64,000 nt of DNA from assembly GCF_900103805.1 (NCBI RefSeq), contig NZ_FNIB01000007.1, forward strand, positions 124,001-188,000, in the 5' to 3' direction. Position numbers and translations under genes: made by a program. The DNA comes from Cryobacterium flavum (GTDB taxonomy: Bacteria; Actinomycetota; Actinomycetes; Actinomycetales; Microbacteriaceae). Positions 17,597-25,631 of this stretch are shown here, one piece after another (position 1 is the first letter of the stretch; each line of letters begins with the position of its first letter). A model generated the notes under the pieces. The model did not search any database and was not told the origin of the DNA. It was given only the letters and a program-made list of their open reading frames with translations.

Positions 17597-18585
17597 CGAA
17601 ACCGGCCCCGTACTTCGGCCGGCGTAAGAAAGACACCGCTCTGCTCGACCTCGTGCACCAGCTCGGTGAGTCGCGCGTTCACCGGCGCCGTGGTGCGGGC
17701 CCCCGCCGCGGCCCGCACCACGGCGCCGTTCAGAAAATCAATCTCGGTGCGCTGACCGCGCGCGAGACTCTGCAGGGTCGAACCCTGGTTTGGCACAGTG
17801 CCCATGCGGGTGCGCATCGAGAGTGGCAGCACCTGCCCGGCCCAGACCGGCGCGAGGGCAAAGAGACGCAGGCGCCACTGCGAAAGCCCCTGCAACGAGC
17901 CAAACCGCACTCCGCTGGCTCGGCCGACCCGCACGGTTTCGCGCATGCTCCAGGTCATGAGCTGGCGAAGGCCGGCCTGACCGATCACGTCCTGCACGCT
18001 CATCCCGGTGATGGCCGGCAGGGCGTTGAGCATGTTGACAACGAGCTTGGTCCACTGCGCACCAACGAAATTATCCAGGGCCAGGGTGGGCACGGCGGCG
18101 TCCAGCAGCGCTTGCCAGCGCAAGGTGGCCGCATCCGCTCTGCCATCGCCGCGGCCGAGATAGCTCTGGGCGGCCGTGGTTACCCGCACCCGGCCCGGCC
18201 CCTCATAGTGCGCGGCAATGATCGTGATCAGCCCAAAGCAGTCCGACCGCGGCAGCAGCCTGCGCGCTGTCATGACCCCGTCGAGCCCATTCTGCACGAC
18301 GATCACCGGCGTGCCGTCGAGCACGGCGGAGTTCTCGGCAATTGCCGCCGCGGCATCCTGCGCCTTGGTACAGATCAGCGCCAGATCGCACGGTTCCGTC
18401 AGCCGTTCAACCGCGAGCGGCCGCGCGAGCCGATCGCCGAAGCCCCCGGTCAAGCGGATGCCCTCGGACAGCAGAGCCGGCAGCGCCGCCCCGCGGGCAG
18501 TGACCACCAGATCATGCCCTTCGGCCGCGAGCAGGCAGGCGAACGTACTCCCCAGGGCGCCAGCACCGATCACCGAGATTCTCAC
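17593..18585 (-). CDS. panE: 2-dehydropantoate 2-reductase (ketopantoate reductase) family protein
   Basis: 330 residues. N-terminal Rossmann motif MRISVIGAGALGSTFACLLA binds NADPH; the catalytic Lys lies in GAQWTKLVVNMLNALPAITG near residue 180, followed by the ApbA_C helical domain. Reduces ketopantoate to pantoate in pantothenate synthesis; the family also holds other 2-oxoacid reductases, so the exact substrate is likely but not proven. GTG start at 18585 with TAGTAT 7 nt upstream. Confidence 0.85.
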   Translation of the reverse strand: MRISVIGAGALGSTFACLLAAEGHDLVVTARGAALPALLSEGIRLTGGFGDRLARPLAVERLTEPCDLALICTKAQDAAAAIAENSAVLDGTPVIVVQNGLDGVMTARRLLPRSDCFGLITIIAAHYEGPGRVRVTTAAQSYLGRGDGRADAATLRWQALLDAAVPTLALDNFVGAQWTKLVVNMLNALPAITGMSVQDVIGQAGLRQLMTWSMRETVRVGRASGVRFGSLQGLSQWRLRLFALAPVWAGQVLPLSMRTRMGTVPNQGSTLQSLARGQRTEIDFLNGAVVRAAAGARTTAPVNARLTELVHEVEQSGVFLTPAEVRGRFR

Positions 18586-18592
18586 GGCTCAT

Positions 18593-18598
18593 ATACTA
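18593..18598 (-). promoter_or_regulatory. -10 element of panE (leaderless)
   Basis: TAGTAT on the minus strand, 7 nt before the GTG start at 18585. Confidence 0.5.
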
Positions 18599-18642
18599 CG
18601 GCTCATTAGCCGATTCGCACCGCGGCCCCAGTCGCACGCTGG

Positions 18643-18648
18643 TACCCT
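18643..18648 (+). promoter_or_regulatory. -10 element of truB (leaderless or near-leaderless)
   Basis: TACCCT, then CAGGAA (6 nt), then GTG 18655. The 6 nt also contain AGGAA, too close to the start to be an efficient ribosome site. Confidence 0.45.
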
Positions 18649-18654
18649 CAGGAA

Positions 18655-19569
18655 GTGACCAGCGGCCTTCTACTCATTGACAAGGCGCAGGGCTGGACCA
18701 GCCATGACGCTGTCGCCCGAACCCGGCGTCTGGCCGGAACCCGCAAGGTCGGCCACGCCGGCACCCTCGACCCCATGGCTACCGGGCTGCTCGTACTCGG
18801 CATCAACAGCTCGACCCGGCTGCTCAGCTACGTCGTCGGCCTCGACAAGGAATACCTTGCCACCATCCGCCTCGGCCAGTCCACCACAACGGACGACGCG
18901 GAGGGCGACTGCCTCACCCGCGCCACCGCCGAGCAGGTCGCCGGTATCACCCCCGCGGCCGTCGCTGCCGGCATAAAGGACCTCACGGGCGACATCAGCC
19001 AGCAGCCGAGCGCGGTCAGCGCCATCAAGGTCGACGGTAAGCGTGCCTACGCCCGGGTGCGTGCCGGTGAAGACGTGCAGCTGCCGTCCCGGCCGGTGAC
19101 GGTGAGCGAATTCGAACTGCTCTCCAGCACCCGCCGCGACGGATTTCTTGACCTCGAGGTGCGCGTAGAGTGCGCCTCCGGCACCTACATTCGAGCCCTC
19201 GCCCGCGACCTCGGGCGCTCGCTCGGCGTCGGTGGGCACCTCACCGCGCTGCGCCGCACCCGGATCGGCCCGTTCCGCATCGAGAAAGCGGCGACCCTCG
19301 AACAAGTCGACGTCGCCGCCCAACTCATTTCGCCAGCGGATGCCGCCACCCGGCTGCTCCCGAGCCTCACGCTGACCCGCGAGCAGGCCGTCGACCTTGG
19401 CCATGGCAAACGCATCACGGTCGAGCCGGATGCCACCCGCACCGGACCGGTCGCTGCCATCGCTCCCGACGGCCGCCTGGTCGGACTGGTCGAATACCGC
19501 GGCGACCAGGCCAAGTCTCTGCTGAACTTTCCACCCGATGAACCGAGCGAATCGACACCCACCCCATGA
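18655..19569 (+). CDS. truB: tRNA pseudouridine(55) synthase TruB
   Basis: 304 residues. Isomerises U55 in the T-loop of tRNA. Catalytic Asp39 in HAGTLDPMATGLLVLG; further TruB motifs GDISQQPSAVSAIKVDGKRAY and SGTYIRALARDLG. GTG start gives the canonical SGLLLIDKAQGWTSHD N terminus. Overlaps the next gene by 4 bp, heading a truB - membrane protein - membrane protein - ribF cluster. Confidence 0.96.
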   Translation: MTSGLLLIDKAQGWTSHDAVARTRRLAGTRKVGHAGTLDPMATGLLVLGINSSTRLLSYVVGLDKEYLATIRLGQSTTTDDAEGDCLTRATAEQVAGITPAAVAAGIKDLTGDISQQPSAVSAIKVDGKRAYARVRAGEDVQLPSRPVTVSEFELLSSTRRDGFLDLEVRVECASGTYIRALARDLGRSLGVGGHLTALRRTRIGPFRIEKAATLEQVDVAAQLISPADAATRLLPSLTLTREQAVDLGHGKRITVEPDATRTGPVAAIAPDGRLVGLVEYRGDQAKSLLNFPPDEPSESTPTP

Positions 19570-19934
19570 TCGAATGGTTCACCTGGCTGCAACTGGCCAT
19601 CGCCGTGCCCGGCGGCGTGCTCTGTGTCGTCCTGGGCCTGTTCGGGCGCAAACCCACCGACCTCACCATGGGCGCGACAGCACTCGTCGAACTCTTGCTG
19701 ATCGTGCAGCTCGCGGCCGCGATCGCGGCGCCGCTGGCCGGCAACACGGCCACCGGCAGCCTGCTCGAGTTCTACACCTACCTAATCAGCGCCATCCTGC
19801 TGCCGGTCGCGGCCGGATTCTGGGCACTGGTCGAACGCAGCCGCTGGAGCACGGTGATCCTCGGCGTCACCTGCCTGTCGGTCGCCGTCATGCTGTACCG
19901 CATGAACCAGATCTGGAACGTGCAGGGCAGCTAA
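19566..19934 (+). CDS. Small membrane protein, four predicted helices
   Basis: 122 residues with four hydrophobic segments (about 5-25, 38-58, 70-92, 97-115) and little hydrophilic sequence. No family recognised. Coupled to truB by a 4-bp overlap and found in the same place, between truB and ribF, in related actinobacteria as far as I recall. Confidence 0.82.
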   Translation: MIEWFTWLQLAIAVPGGVLCVVLGLFGRKPTDLTMGATALVELLLIVQLAAAIAAPLAGNTATGSLLEFYTYLISAILLPVAAGFWALVERSRWSTVILGVTCLSVAVMLYRMNQIWNVQGS

Positions 19935-19992
19935 GCGGTTCCAGGTTCGCTCCGATGCTGCAATAATTACAGAACCAGATGAATGCCGAGCA

Positions 19993-20430
19993 ATGACACA
20001 ATCAGACACCGGAACGCCAGCCCCCTCCAGCCGAGTGAGCGGCATCGGTCGACTCTTGATTGCTGTCTACGGCGTGCTGGCCCTCGCGGCCACCGGGCGT
20101 TCGTTCGTGCAGATCGTGCGGGCTTACGATGAAGCGCCGCTCGCCTACACACTGTCGGCTCTCGCTGCCGTCGTCTACATTGTGGCCACGATCGCCCTGA
20201 TCAAACGCAGCGCCCTCTGGTATCGCATCGCCTGGACCACGATCAGCTTCGAACTGCTCGGAGTTCTCGTCGTGGGAACGCTGAGCCTGGTCGACCCGGC
20301 GCTGTTCCAGCATGCCACCGTGTGGTCGGTCTACGGCAGCGGCTATGTCTTCATTCCGCTGGTACTCCCGCTACTGGGCATGTGGTGGCTTCGACGTCAC
20401 CCGGTCGCGTTGGCCGAGGGACGCTCATGA
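19993..20430 (+). CDS. Small membrane protein, four predicted helices
   Basis: 145 residues: short hydrophilic N terminus (MTQSDTGTPAPSSRVSG), then four membrane segments around 18-38, 50-70, 75-96 and 108-132. No family motif recognised with certainty. An AT-rich patch with AATAAT lies about 30 nt upstream and may be a promoter. Its stop overlaps the ribF ATG by 4 bp. Confidence 0.82.
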   Translation: MTQSDTGTPAPSSRVSGIGRLLIAVYGVLALAATGRSFVQIVRAYDEAPLAYTLSALAAVVYIVATIALIKRSALWYRIAWTTISFELLGVLVVGTLSLVDPALFQHATVWSVYGSGYVFIPLVLPLLGMWWLRRHPVALAEGRS

Positions 20431-21374
20431 AAATCCTTTATGGTGTCGACTCGGTGCCGATCGACTGGCCCAAGTCGGCCGTGAGCATCGGCAAGTTCGA
20501 TGGTGTGCACGCCGGGCATCGCGCGGTCATCGCCGAACTCAAGACCATCGCGGCCCGGGAACAACTCGCGACCGTCGTCGTCACGTTCGACCGGCATCCG
20601 CTCGCCCTGCTTTCGCCGGCCACCTGCCCGAGCGCGCTGGTCAGCGCCGAGCAGAAACTCAACCTGATCGCCGAGACCGGCGTTGATGCCACGCTGCTGC
20701 TCGAATTCAACCAGGCACTCTCCAGCCTGCCTCCGCGTGACTTCATCGAGCGCATCCTGGTCACCGCGCTGCATGCCCGGTTTGTGCTGGTCGGTCGCGA
20801 CTTTCGGTTCGGGGCGAAGGGCGCGGGCGACGTGGCCCTGCTCCGTGAGCTCGGCACCGAGTTCGGCTACGAAGTGCGCCTGATCGACGACCTGAAGCCC
20901 GACGGCGCCCGAAGGGTGTCGTCGACCTGGATCCGCGAGCTGCTCGGCAGCGGCGAGGTCACCGAAGCCGGCGAACTGCTCGGCCACCTGCCCACCGTTC
21001 GCGGCGTCGTCGTGCACGGTGCCGCCAGGGGCCGCGAGCTCGGTTTTCCCACCGCCAACCTGTCAGCCGATTCCGACGGCCTGATTCCCGCCGACGGCGT
21101 GTACGCCGGCTGGCTGAGCGATGCGGGATCCCGCTACCCGGCAGCCATCTCGGTGGGCAACAACCCCACCTTCGACGGCGTGGCCCCGAAGCAGGTCGAA
21201 GCGTACGTGCTCGACGAAGTGGATCTTGACCTCTATGACCACGTCGTCGACGTATCGTTCGTGGAGCGGATTCGCGGCATGGTTGCCTATTCGGGCATCG
21301 ACCCGTTAATCGAGCAAATCCGCGATGACGTCGCGCGGGTTCGGGCAATTCTGAGCCGCACGAACGCGCGTTAG
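20427..21374 (+). CDS. ribF: Bifunctional riboflavin kinase / FAD synthetase
   Basis: 315 residues starting at the ATG overlapping the previous stop; longer in-frame versions run into that gene. N-terminal FAD synthetase nucleotidyltransferase domain with SIGKFDGVHAGHRAVI near residue 21, and FVLVGRDFRFGAKGAGD; C-terminal riboflavin kinase domain with GRELGFPTANL near residue 200 and YVLDEVDLDLYDHVVDVSF. Converts riboflavin to FMN and FAD. Confidence 0.96.
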   Translation: MKILYGVDSVPIDWPKSAVSIGKFDGVHAGHRAVIAELKTIAAREQLATVVVTFDRHPLALLSPATCPSALVSAEQKLNLIAETGVDATLLLEFNQALSSLPPRDFIERILVTALHARFVLVGRDFRFGAKGAGDVALLRELGTEFGYEVRLIDDLKPDGARRVSSTWIRELLGSGEVTEAGELLGHLPTVRGVVVHGAARGRELGFPTANLSADSDGLIPADGVYAGWLSDAGSRYPAAISVGNNPTFDGVAPKQVEAYVLDEVDLDLYDHVVDVSFVERIRGMVAYSGIDPLIEQIRDDVARVRAILSRTNAR

Positions 21375-21601
21375 TCCAGCCGCAGCCGGTTGCCGACGGC
21401 GAACCAGGCCGTCGCGCCGAACAACGGGGCGAGCAGGACCGCCAGTACCCAGTTGGTACGAACGCTGGGGCGCAGGTGCGCGGCCCGCCCGATCTGAATC
21501 ATGGCCACGAGCGACAGCGTGAGCACGATCACGCCGGCACACACCGCCACAATGATGCCCACCCAGCCGTTATCGCCCACATCCCCCATGTCAGAAACCA
21601 T
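21371..21601 (-). CDS. Small membrane protein, PLDc_N-like
   Basis: 76 residues with two membrane helices (about 13-36 and 49-69). The order two helices, then Asn-Trp and GATAWFAVGNRLRLD, resembles the phospholipase D nuclease N-terminal (PLDc_N) module that occurs alone in many actinobacteria. Convergent 4-bp overlap with ribF. Start ATG 21601; a second ATG at 21589 is possible. A TACTAT hexamer sits 5 nt upstream. Confidence 0.75.
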   Translation of the reverse strand: MVSDMGDVGDNGWVGIIVAVCAGVIVLTLSLVAMIQIGRAAHLRPSVRTNWVLAVLLAPLFGATAWFAVGNRLRLD

Positions 21602-21606
21602 ACCAA

Positions 21607-21612
21607 ATAGTA
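21607..21612 (-). promoter_or_regulatory. Candidate -10 for the PLDc_N-like gene in an AT-rich divergent spacer
   Basis: TACTAT on the minus strand, 5 nt before ATG 21601. The spacer to the divergent TetR gene (21602-21721) is unusually AT-rich at 21602-21630 and could also hold the operator of the TetR-family regulator. Confidence 0.4.
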
Positions 21613-21721
21613 TTTTTATTGTACAGTCACAAACAGAGAATGGTGGAGGCCTCCGGGGTCATCGCGTGGGGGCTACTTCGCCCCGGTACGCTGGGATCAC
21701 GAGTAATTTCCTGGGGGTTTT

Positions 21722-22375
21722 ATGTCACAACAAGCACGAGCAATAGAAACGCGCGCAGCGATAATTCGCGGTGCCGCGGAAGCTTTCGAGCAACGCGGAT
21801 ACGGGAGCACGTCCCTCGCGCAGGTGAGTGCTGCCGCCGGGGTAACCAAGGGGGCCCTGTACTTTCACTTCGATTCCAAGGAAGCCCTCGCGGTGGCCAT
21901 TATCGATGCCCAGCACGAGAAATCGGTCGGTGCCGGCCGAGCGCTGCTCGACCATAACGTGCCGGGCCTGCGCGCCCTCGTCTCCATGTCCTACGAGCTG
22001 GCTCGCCAGTTGCGCGATGACCTCATCGTCAGCGCCGGGGTGCGCCTGACCATTGAGGCCGTCAATTTTTCCACGCCGGTGTCGGCTCCCTATCTCGACT
22101 GGATGGTCGCCTGTGAGGAATTTTTGCGCCGGGGGATCGCCGACGGGGATGTGGCGCCAACGGTCGATGTGCCGGCTGCAGCACGCTTTTTCACCGCCGG
22201 TTTCACCGGCGTGCAGGTCGTCTCGGACGTTCTGACCAGGCGCGGCGACATCGACCAGCGACTGACCGAGATGTGGTCGCTGATGCTGCCCGGTCTCGTA
22301 GCCCCCGAACGCTGGGACGACTTGAAGAATCTGGCCGTCGAGGTGCAGCGGGAACGCAGCCGACCGCAGCCCTAG
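21722..22375 (+). CDS. TetR-family regulator resembling gamma-butyrolactone receptors (ScbR/ArpA type)
   Basis: 217 residues. N terminus MSQQARAIETRAAIIRGAAE and the helix-turn-helix AAGVTKGALYFHFDSKEALA match the ScbR/ArpA/CprB group much more closely than ordinary TetR proteins. In the ligand domain, SAGVRLTIEA and FFTAGFTGVQVVSDVLTRR also follow the receptor pattern (ARAGVRL..., ...GIQVVS...). In Streptomyces these proteins bind autoregulator lactones and control antibiotic and export genes. Here the neighbour 9 bp downstream is an MFS exporter. No lactone synthase (AfsA) is in the window. Binding of such a ligand is inference. Confidence 0.85.
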   Translation: MSQQARAIETRAAIIRGAAEAFEQRGYGSTSLAQVSAAAGVTKGALYFHFDSKEALAVAIIDAQHEKSVGAGRALLDHNVPGLRALVSMSYELARQLRDDLIVSAGVRLTIEAVNFSTPVSAPYLDWMVACEEFLRRGIADGDVAPTVDVPAAARFFTAGFTGVQVVSDVLTRRGDIDQRLTEMWSLMLPGLVAPERWDDLKNLAVEVQRERSRPQP

Positions 22376-22378
22376 ACT
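22373..22378 (+). promoter_or_regulatory. -10 element of the MFS gene, overlapping the TetR stop codon
   Basis: TAGACT whose TAG is the stop codon of the upstream regulator; 6 nt later the GTG start of the MFS gene. Confidence 0.55.
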
Positions 22379-22384
22379 GACCGA

Positions 22385-23608
22385 GTGAATACCGCCTCCT
22401 CCCGCCGACTGTGGCCGGGGCGCGGCCTCGCCCTGCTAGGCATCATTTTCGTGGCGGCCAACCTGCGCAACGCTGTCGCAGCGCTCTCGCCGATCGTGAC
22501 CGAGATCAACGTCGATATCCCCCTGAGCACGGTGTCAATCGGGGTGCTCGGCATGCTCCCACCGGTCTGCTTCGCGCTGTTCGGCATCTTCACCCCCATG
22601 ATCACCCGCCGCCACGGACTCGAAGCGCCACTCGTGCTCGCCCTCATCGCGATTCTTCTCGGTCACCTCACTCGAGGCTTGTCCGGCTCGATCACCATGC
22701 TCATCATCGGCAGTGTCATCGCCTTCGCCGGACTCGGCATCGGCAACGTGCTCCTGCCGCCACTGGTCAAGAAGTACTTTCCGGACCGCGTCGGGCTCAT
22801 GACGAGCGTCTACGTCACCGTGGTGTCCTTGAGCGCCCTCGTGCCGCCCCTGATCGCCGTTCCGGTAGCGGATGCCGCCGGCTGGCGGGTCTCGCTCGGC
22901 ATATGGATGCTGCTGGCCCTGCTGGCTCTGGTGCCGTGGATCACCATGCTCCTGCGGCATCGCATCACGCAAACCCCCGGCCCGGTCGTCGACGAGGCCG
23001 ACGCTGCCATTCTCGGTCGCCTCTGGAAATCATCGATCGCGTGGGCGATCGCCGGGGTGTTTGCGGCCTCGTCGCTCAATGCTTACGCCATGTTCGCCTG
23101 GCTGCCGCAATTGCTCGTCGATACTGCGGGGGTCAGTCCGGCCCAGGCTGGAACCCTCCTCGCGGTCTATGCCGGCATGGGAATACCGTGCGCGCTGATC
23201 ATTCCGGTGCTCACCGCCCGCATGGCCAACGTCGGGCCGCTTGTCTATATCGGAGTGTTCCTGTTCGTGGCCGGTGATCTCGGTCTACTGTTCGCGCCGG
23301 AGACCCTGACCTGGCTCTGGGTCAGCTTTGCGGGCCTGGGGCCGTTGTTCTTTCCGCTCGCGCTCGTGCTGATCAACCTGCGCACCCGCACCCATGCTGG
23401 CGCTGTGGCTCTCAGCGGCTTTGTGCAGAGCGTCGGCTACACACTGGGAGCCCTGGGGCCGCTGGTTTTCGGTCTATTGCACGAGCTCAGCGGCGGCTGG
23501 ACCTGGCCGCTCGGCTTTCTGCTCGCCACCGCTCTGGCGATCATCATCGCGGGTACCGTGATCGGTCGTCCGCACATGCTCGAGGACGATCTGGAACGCT
23601 CACGCTGA
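22385..23608 (+). CDS. MFS transporter, CynX/NimT (cyanate permease-like) family
   Basis: 407 residues, twelve hydrophobic segments. The early sequence FVAANLRNAVAALSPIVTEI and the MLPPVCFALFGIFTPMITRR loop resemble the CynX/NimT branch (cyanate, nitroimidazole resistance). GTG start 9 bp after the TetR gene, with its own TAGACT -10 at the correct distance. Probably an exporter or organic-anion carrier under control of the upstream regulator; the substrate is unknown. Confidence 0.87.
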   Translation: MNTASSRRLWPGRGLALLGIIFVAANLRNAVAALSPIVTEINVDIPLSTVSIGVLGMLPPVCFALFGIFTPMITRRHGLEAPLVLALIAILLGHLTRGLSGSITMLIIGSVIAFAGLGIGNVLLPPLVKKYFPDRVGLMTSVYVTVVSLSALVPPLIAVPVADAAGWRVSLGIWMLLALLALVPWITMLLRHRITQTPGPVVDEADAAILGRLWKSSIAWAIAGVFAASSLNAYAMFAWLPQLLVDTAGVSPAQAGTLLAVYAGMGIPCALIIPVLTARMANVGPLVYIGVFLFVAGDLGLLFAPETLTWLWVSFAGLGPLFFPLALVLINLRTRTHAGAVALSGFVQSVGYTLGALGPLVFGLLHELSGGWTWPLGFLLATALAIIIAGTVIGRPHMLEDDLERSR

Positions 23609-23614
23609 CGGACC

Positions 23615-24559
23615 TCAGGGCACCAGTTCGGCTCGGTGGATCAGTGCCGCAGCACCGATCAGCGGGCCGTCGCCCGACAGCGCTGACGGAACCACTCGCA
23701 CCCGGGTGGCATAGGCGAACTGCACCCGCCGTTTGATCGCCTCGCGGGCGAACTCGAGCAGGTCGGGGGTGACGTTGGAGAAGCCGCCGCCGATGGCCAC
23801 GAGGTCAAGGTCGAGCAGAGTTGCTGCGGACGCGATGGCCTGACCGAGCGCCCCGCCGCTGCGTGCAACGGCGGCGACCGCGATCGGATCGGCGGCCGCG
23901 TAGGCTGCCGCGAGGTCTTCGCCCGACTCGCCGGTGAAGCCCTGGCTGCGTGCCCAGGCGACGGTCTTCGGCCCCGAGGCGATGGCCTCGATGCAGCCCA
24001 CTCCACCGCAGGCGCAGGGGTCGCCAAAACCGCCGACCTCGATGTGGCCGATATGCCCGGCGTTTCCGGTCGGCCCCGACGCGGTCACCCCGCCGAGGAT
24101 CAGGCCGCCGCCGATGCCGGTCGACACGATCATGCCCATCAGGTTGTCGACGCCCTGGCCGGCGCCGACCCAGTGCTCGGCGAGGGTGATGCAGAGCCCG
24201 TCCATGCGCAGGCGCACCGGCAGGCCGGGAACGAGGCCGACCACCAGCTCCTTGAGCGGATACTCGCGCCAGACCGGCAGGTTCAACGGTGACACCGCCC
24301 CCTGCGCCAGCTGGATCGGCCCGGCACAGCCGATACCGACCCCGACCAACGGATATTCCGGCGGCAGGCTCGCCAGGGTTTGCAGCACCACGCCACTGAC
24401 AGCGGATGCCAGTTCGTCGCTCGTCGCGCGCGCCCCGGTCGGTGCGCGGTGTCGGCTGGTACCGAGCACGACTCCGAGGTCATTTACGAGGGCAGCTTCG
24501 ACCTTGGTGCCTCCCACATCGACGGCGAGAACGTACGTGGAGGCTTCAATGGCGGGCAT
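23615..24559 (-). CDS. ROK family sugar kinase (glucokinase-like)
   Basis: 314 residues from ATG 24559, the start supported by a TACGAT 6 nt upstream; a longer frame to 24703 is rejected. ATP-binding YVLAVDVGGTKVEAAL at the N terminus; ROK zinc-type signature GNAGHIGHIEVGGFGDPCAC and CGGVGCIEA near residue 170-195. Phosphorylates a hexose or N-acyl-amino sugar with ATP. No helix-turn-helix domain, so enzyme not repressor. Divergent from the deoxyribose operon regulator; a link is possible but unproven. Confidence 0.9.
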   Translation of the reverse strand: MPAIEASTYVLAVDVGGTKVEAALVNDLGVVLGTSRHRAPTGARATSDELASAVSGVVLQTLASLPPEYPLVGVGIGCAGPIQLAQGAVSPLNLPVWREYPLKELVVGLVPGLPVRLRMDGLCITLAEHWVGAGQGVDNLMGMIVSTGIGGGLILGGVTASGPTGNAGHIGHIEVGGFGDPCACGGVGCIEAIASGPKTVAWARSQGFTGESGEDLAAAYAAADPIAVAAVARSGGALGQAIASAATLLDLDLVAIGGGFSNVTPDLLEFAREAIKRRVQFAYATRVRVVPSALSGDGPLIGAAALIHRAELVP

Positions 24560-24565
24560 GCACTC

Positions 24566-24571
24566 ATCGTA
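24566..24571 (-). promoter_or_regulatory. -10 element of the ROK kinase gene (leaderless)
   Basis: TACGAT on the minus strand, 6 nt before ATG 24559. Confidence 0.55.
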
Positions 24572-24638
24572 GAAGATCGCGCATCTGCTCAGATGAGCAA
24601 CAATCCCTACGGCTGTTGATTCGTGCCGCGGACCGTCG

Positions 24639-24644
24639 TAGGCT
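24639..24644 (+). promoter_or_regulatory. -10 of the SorC-type regulator / deoC operon
   Basis: TAGGCT about 30 nt before ATG 24675, giving a short leader of about 24 nt. Confidence 0.45.
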
Positions 24645-24674
24645 GGGTTCAAACGATTGGACCGCGATCTTTCC

Positions 24675-25631
24675 ATGAGCGACACCGACGAACTCCTGTC
24701 CATCCGCGCCGCCGAGCTTTACTACGAAGAGAATCAGACCCAGGACGAGATCGGCGTGATTCTCCGCCTGACCCGGTGGAAGGTCGGCCGGTTGCTGGCC
24801 AGTGCCAAGGCCAACGGTTTCATCCGCATCGAGATCGTGCATCCGCGCGCCCGCCGGCTGCCGATCGAACGCCGCCTCCGCGAATCGACCGGCCTCACCG
24901 ACGCCATCGTGGTCTCCTCCGCCGGCGTATCGAGTGACGCCGAACTGCAGTCCCGCACCGCGCAGGCCGCCGCCGACTACCTCACCAGCCTCCGCCCGAT
25001 TCCGCGCACCCTCGGCATCAGTTGGGGTCGAACCCTGCACGATGTCTCCCTGCACCTCAAACAGGGGTGGGCTCCGGGGGTGAACGTGGTGCAGATCAAC
25101 GGCGGCGTCAGCCTGAACCAGCGCACCGGCACCGCGGCATCCACTGCCGTCACCATCGCCCACAAGGCCGACGGTTCGGCCACTCTGCTGCCGAGCCCCG
25201 CCATCTTCGAACGCCTCGAAACCAAGCAGGCGATGGAAGCCGACCGCACCGTCGCAGGGGTGCTCGCCCTGGCCCGCAACGCGCAGGCCTACGTTTTCAG
25301 CGCCGGGCAGGCGGATGCGAATTCCGCCCTCGTCGACAGCGGCTACCTCACCGTGGAGCAGATCGACGACCTCGTCTCCCGCGGCGCGGTCGGCGATGTC
25401 GTCGGCCGGTACATCGATGCCAACGGCCGCATCGTCGACCCCGAACTCAACGAACGCACGGTCGGCATCCAGATCGACCAGTTGCGCCGCGCCCCGCTCA
25501 CCATCGCCGTCATCTCCGGAAACAACAAGCACGCCATCGCTCGCGCCGTCGTGCGTAACGGCCTGTGCACCGTGCTGGTGACCGACGAAGACACCGCGAA
25601 CGCTCTGCTCCAGGAAAAGGACACCCCATGA
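24675..25631 (+). CDS. SorC-family sugar-binding transcriptional regulator (deoxyribonucleoside regulator-like)
   Basis: 318 residues. N-terminal helix-turn-helix (AAELYYEENQTQDEIGVILR, about residues 12-31) followed by the SorC/DeoR_C sugar-phosphate-binding domain (TLGISWGRTLHDVSLHL, LLPSPAIFE, GAVGDVVGRYIDANG). This is the type of repressor that Bacillus uses for deoC and responds to deoxyribose-5-phosphate. ATG 24675 is preferred over TTG 24657. It overlaps deoC by 4 bp, so regulator and enzymes share a message. Confidence 0.9.
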   Translation: MSDTDELLSIRAAELYYEENQTQDEIGVILRLTRWKVGRLLASAKANGFIRIEIVHPRARRLPIERRLRESTGLTDAIVVSSAGVSSDAELQSRTAQAAADYLTSLRPIPRTLGISWGRTLHDVSLHLKQGWAPGVNVVQINGGVSLNQRTGTAASTAVTIAHKADGSATLLPSPAIFERLETKQAMEADRTVAGVLALARNAQAYVFSAGQADANSALVDSGYLTVEQIDDLVSRGAVGDVVGRYIDANGRIVDPELNERTVGIQIDQLRRAPLTIAVISGNNKHAIARAVVRNGLCTVLVTDEDTANALLQEKDTP

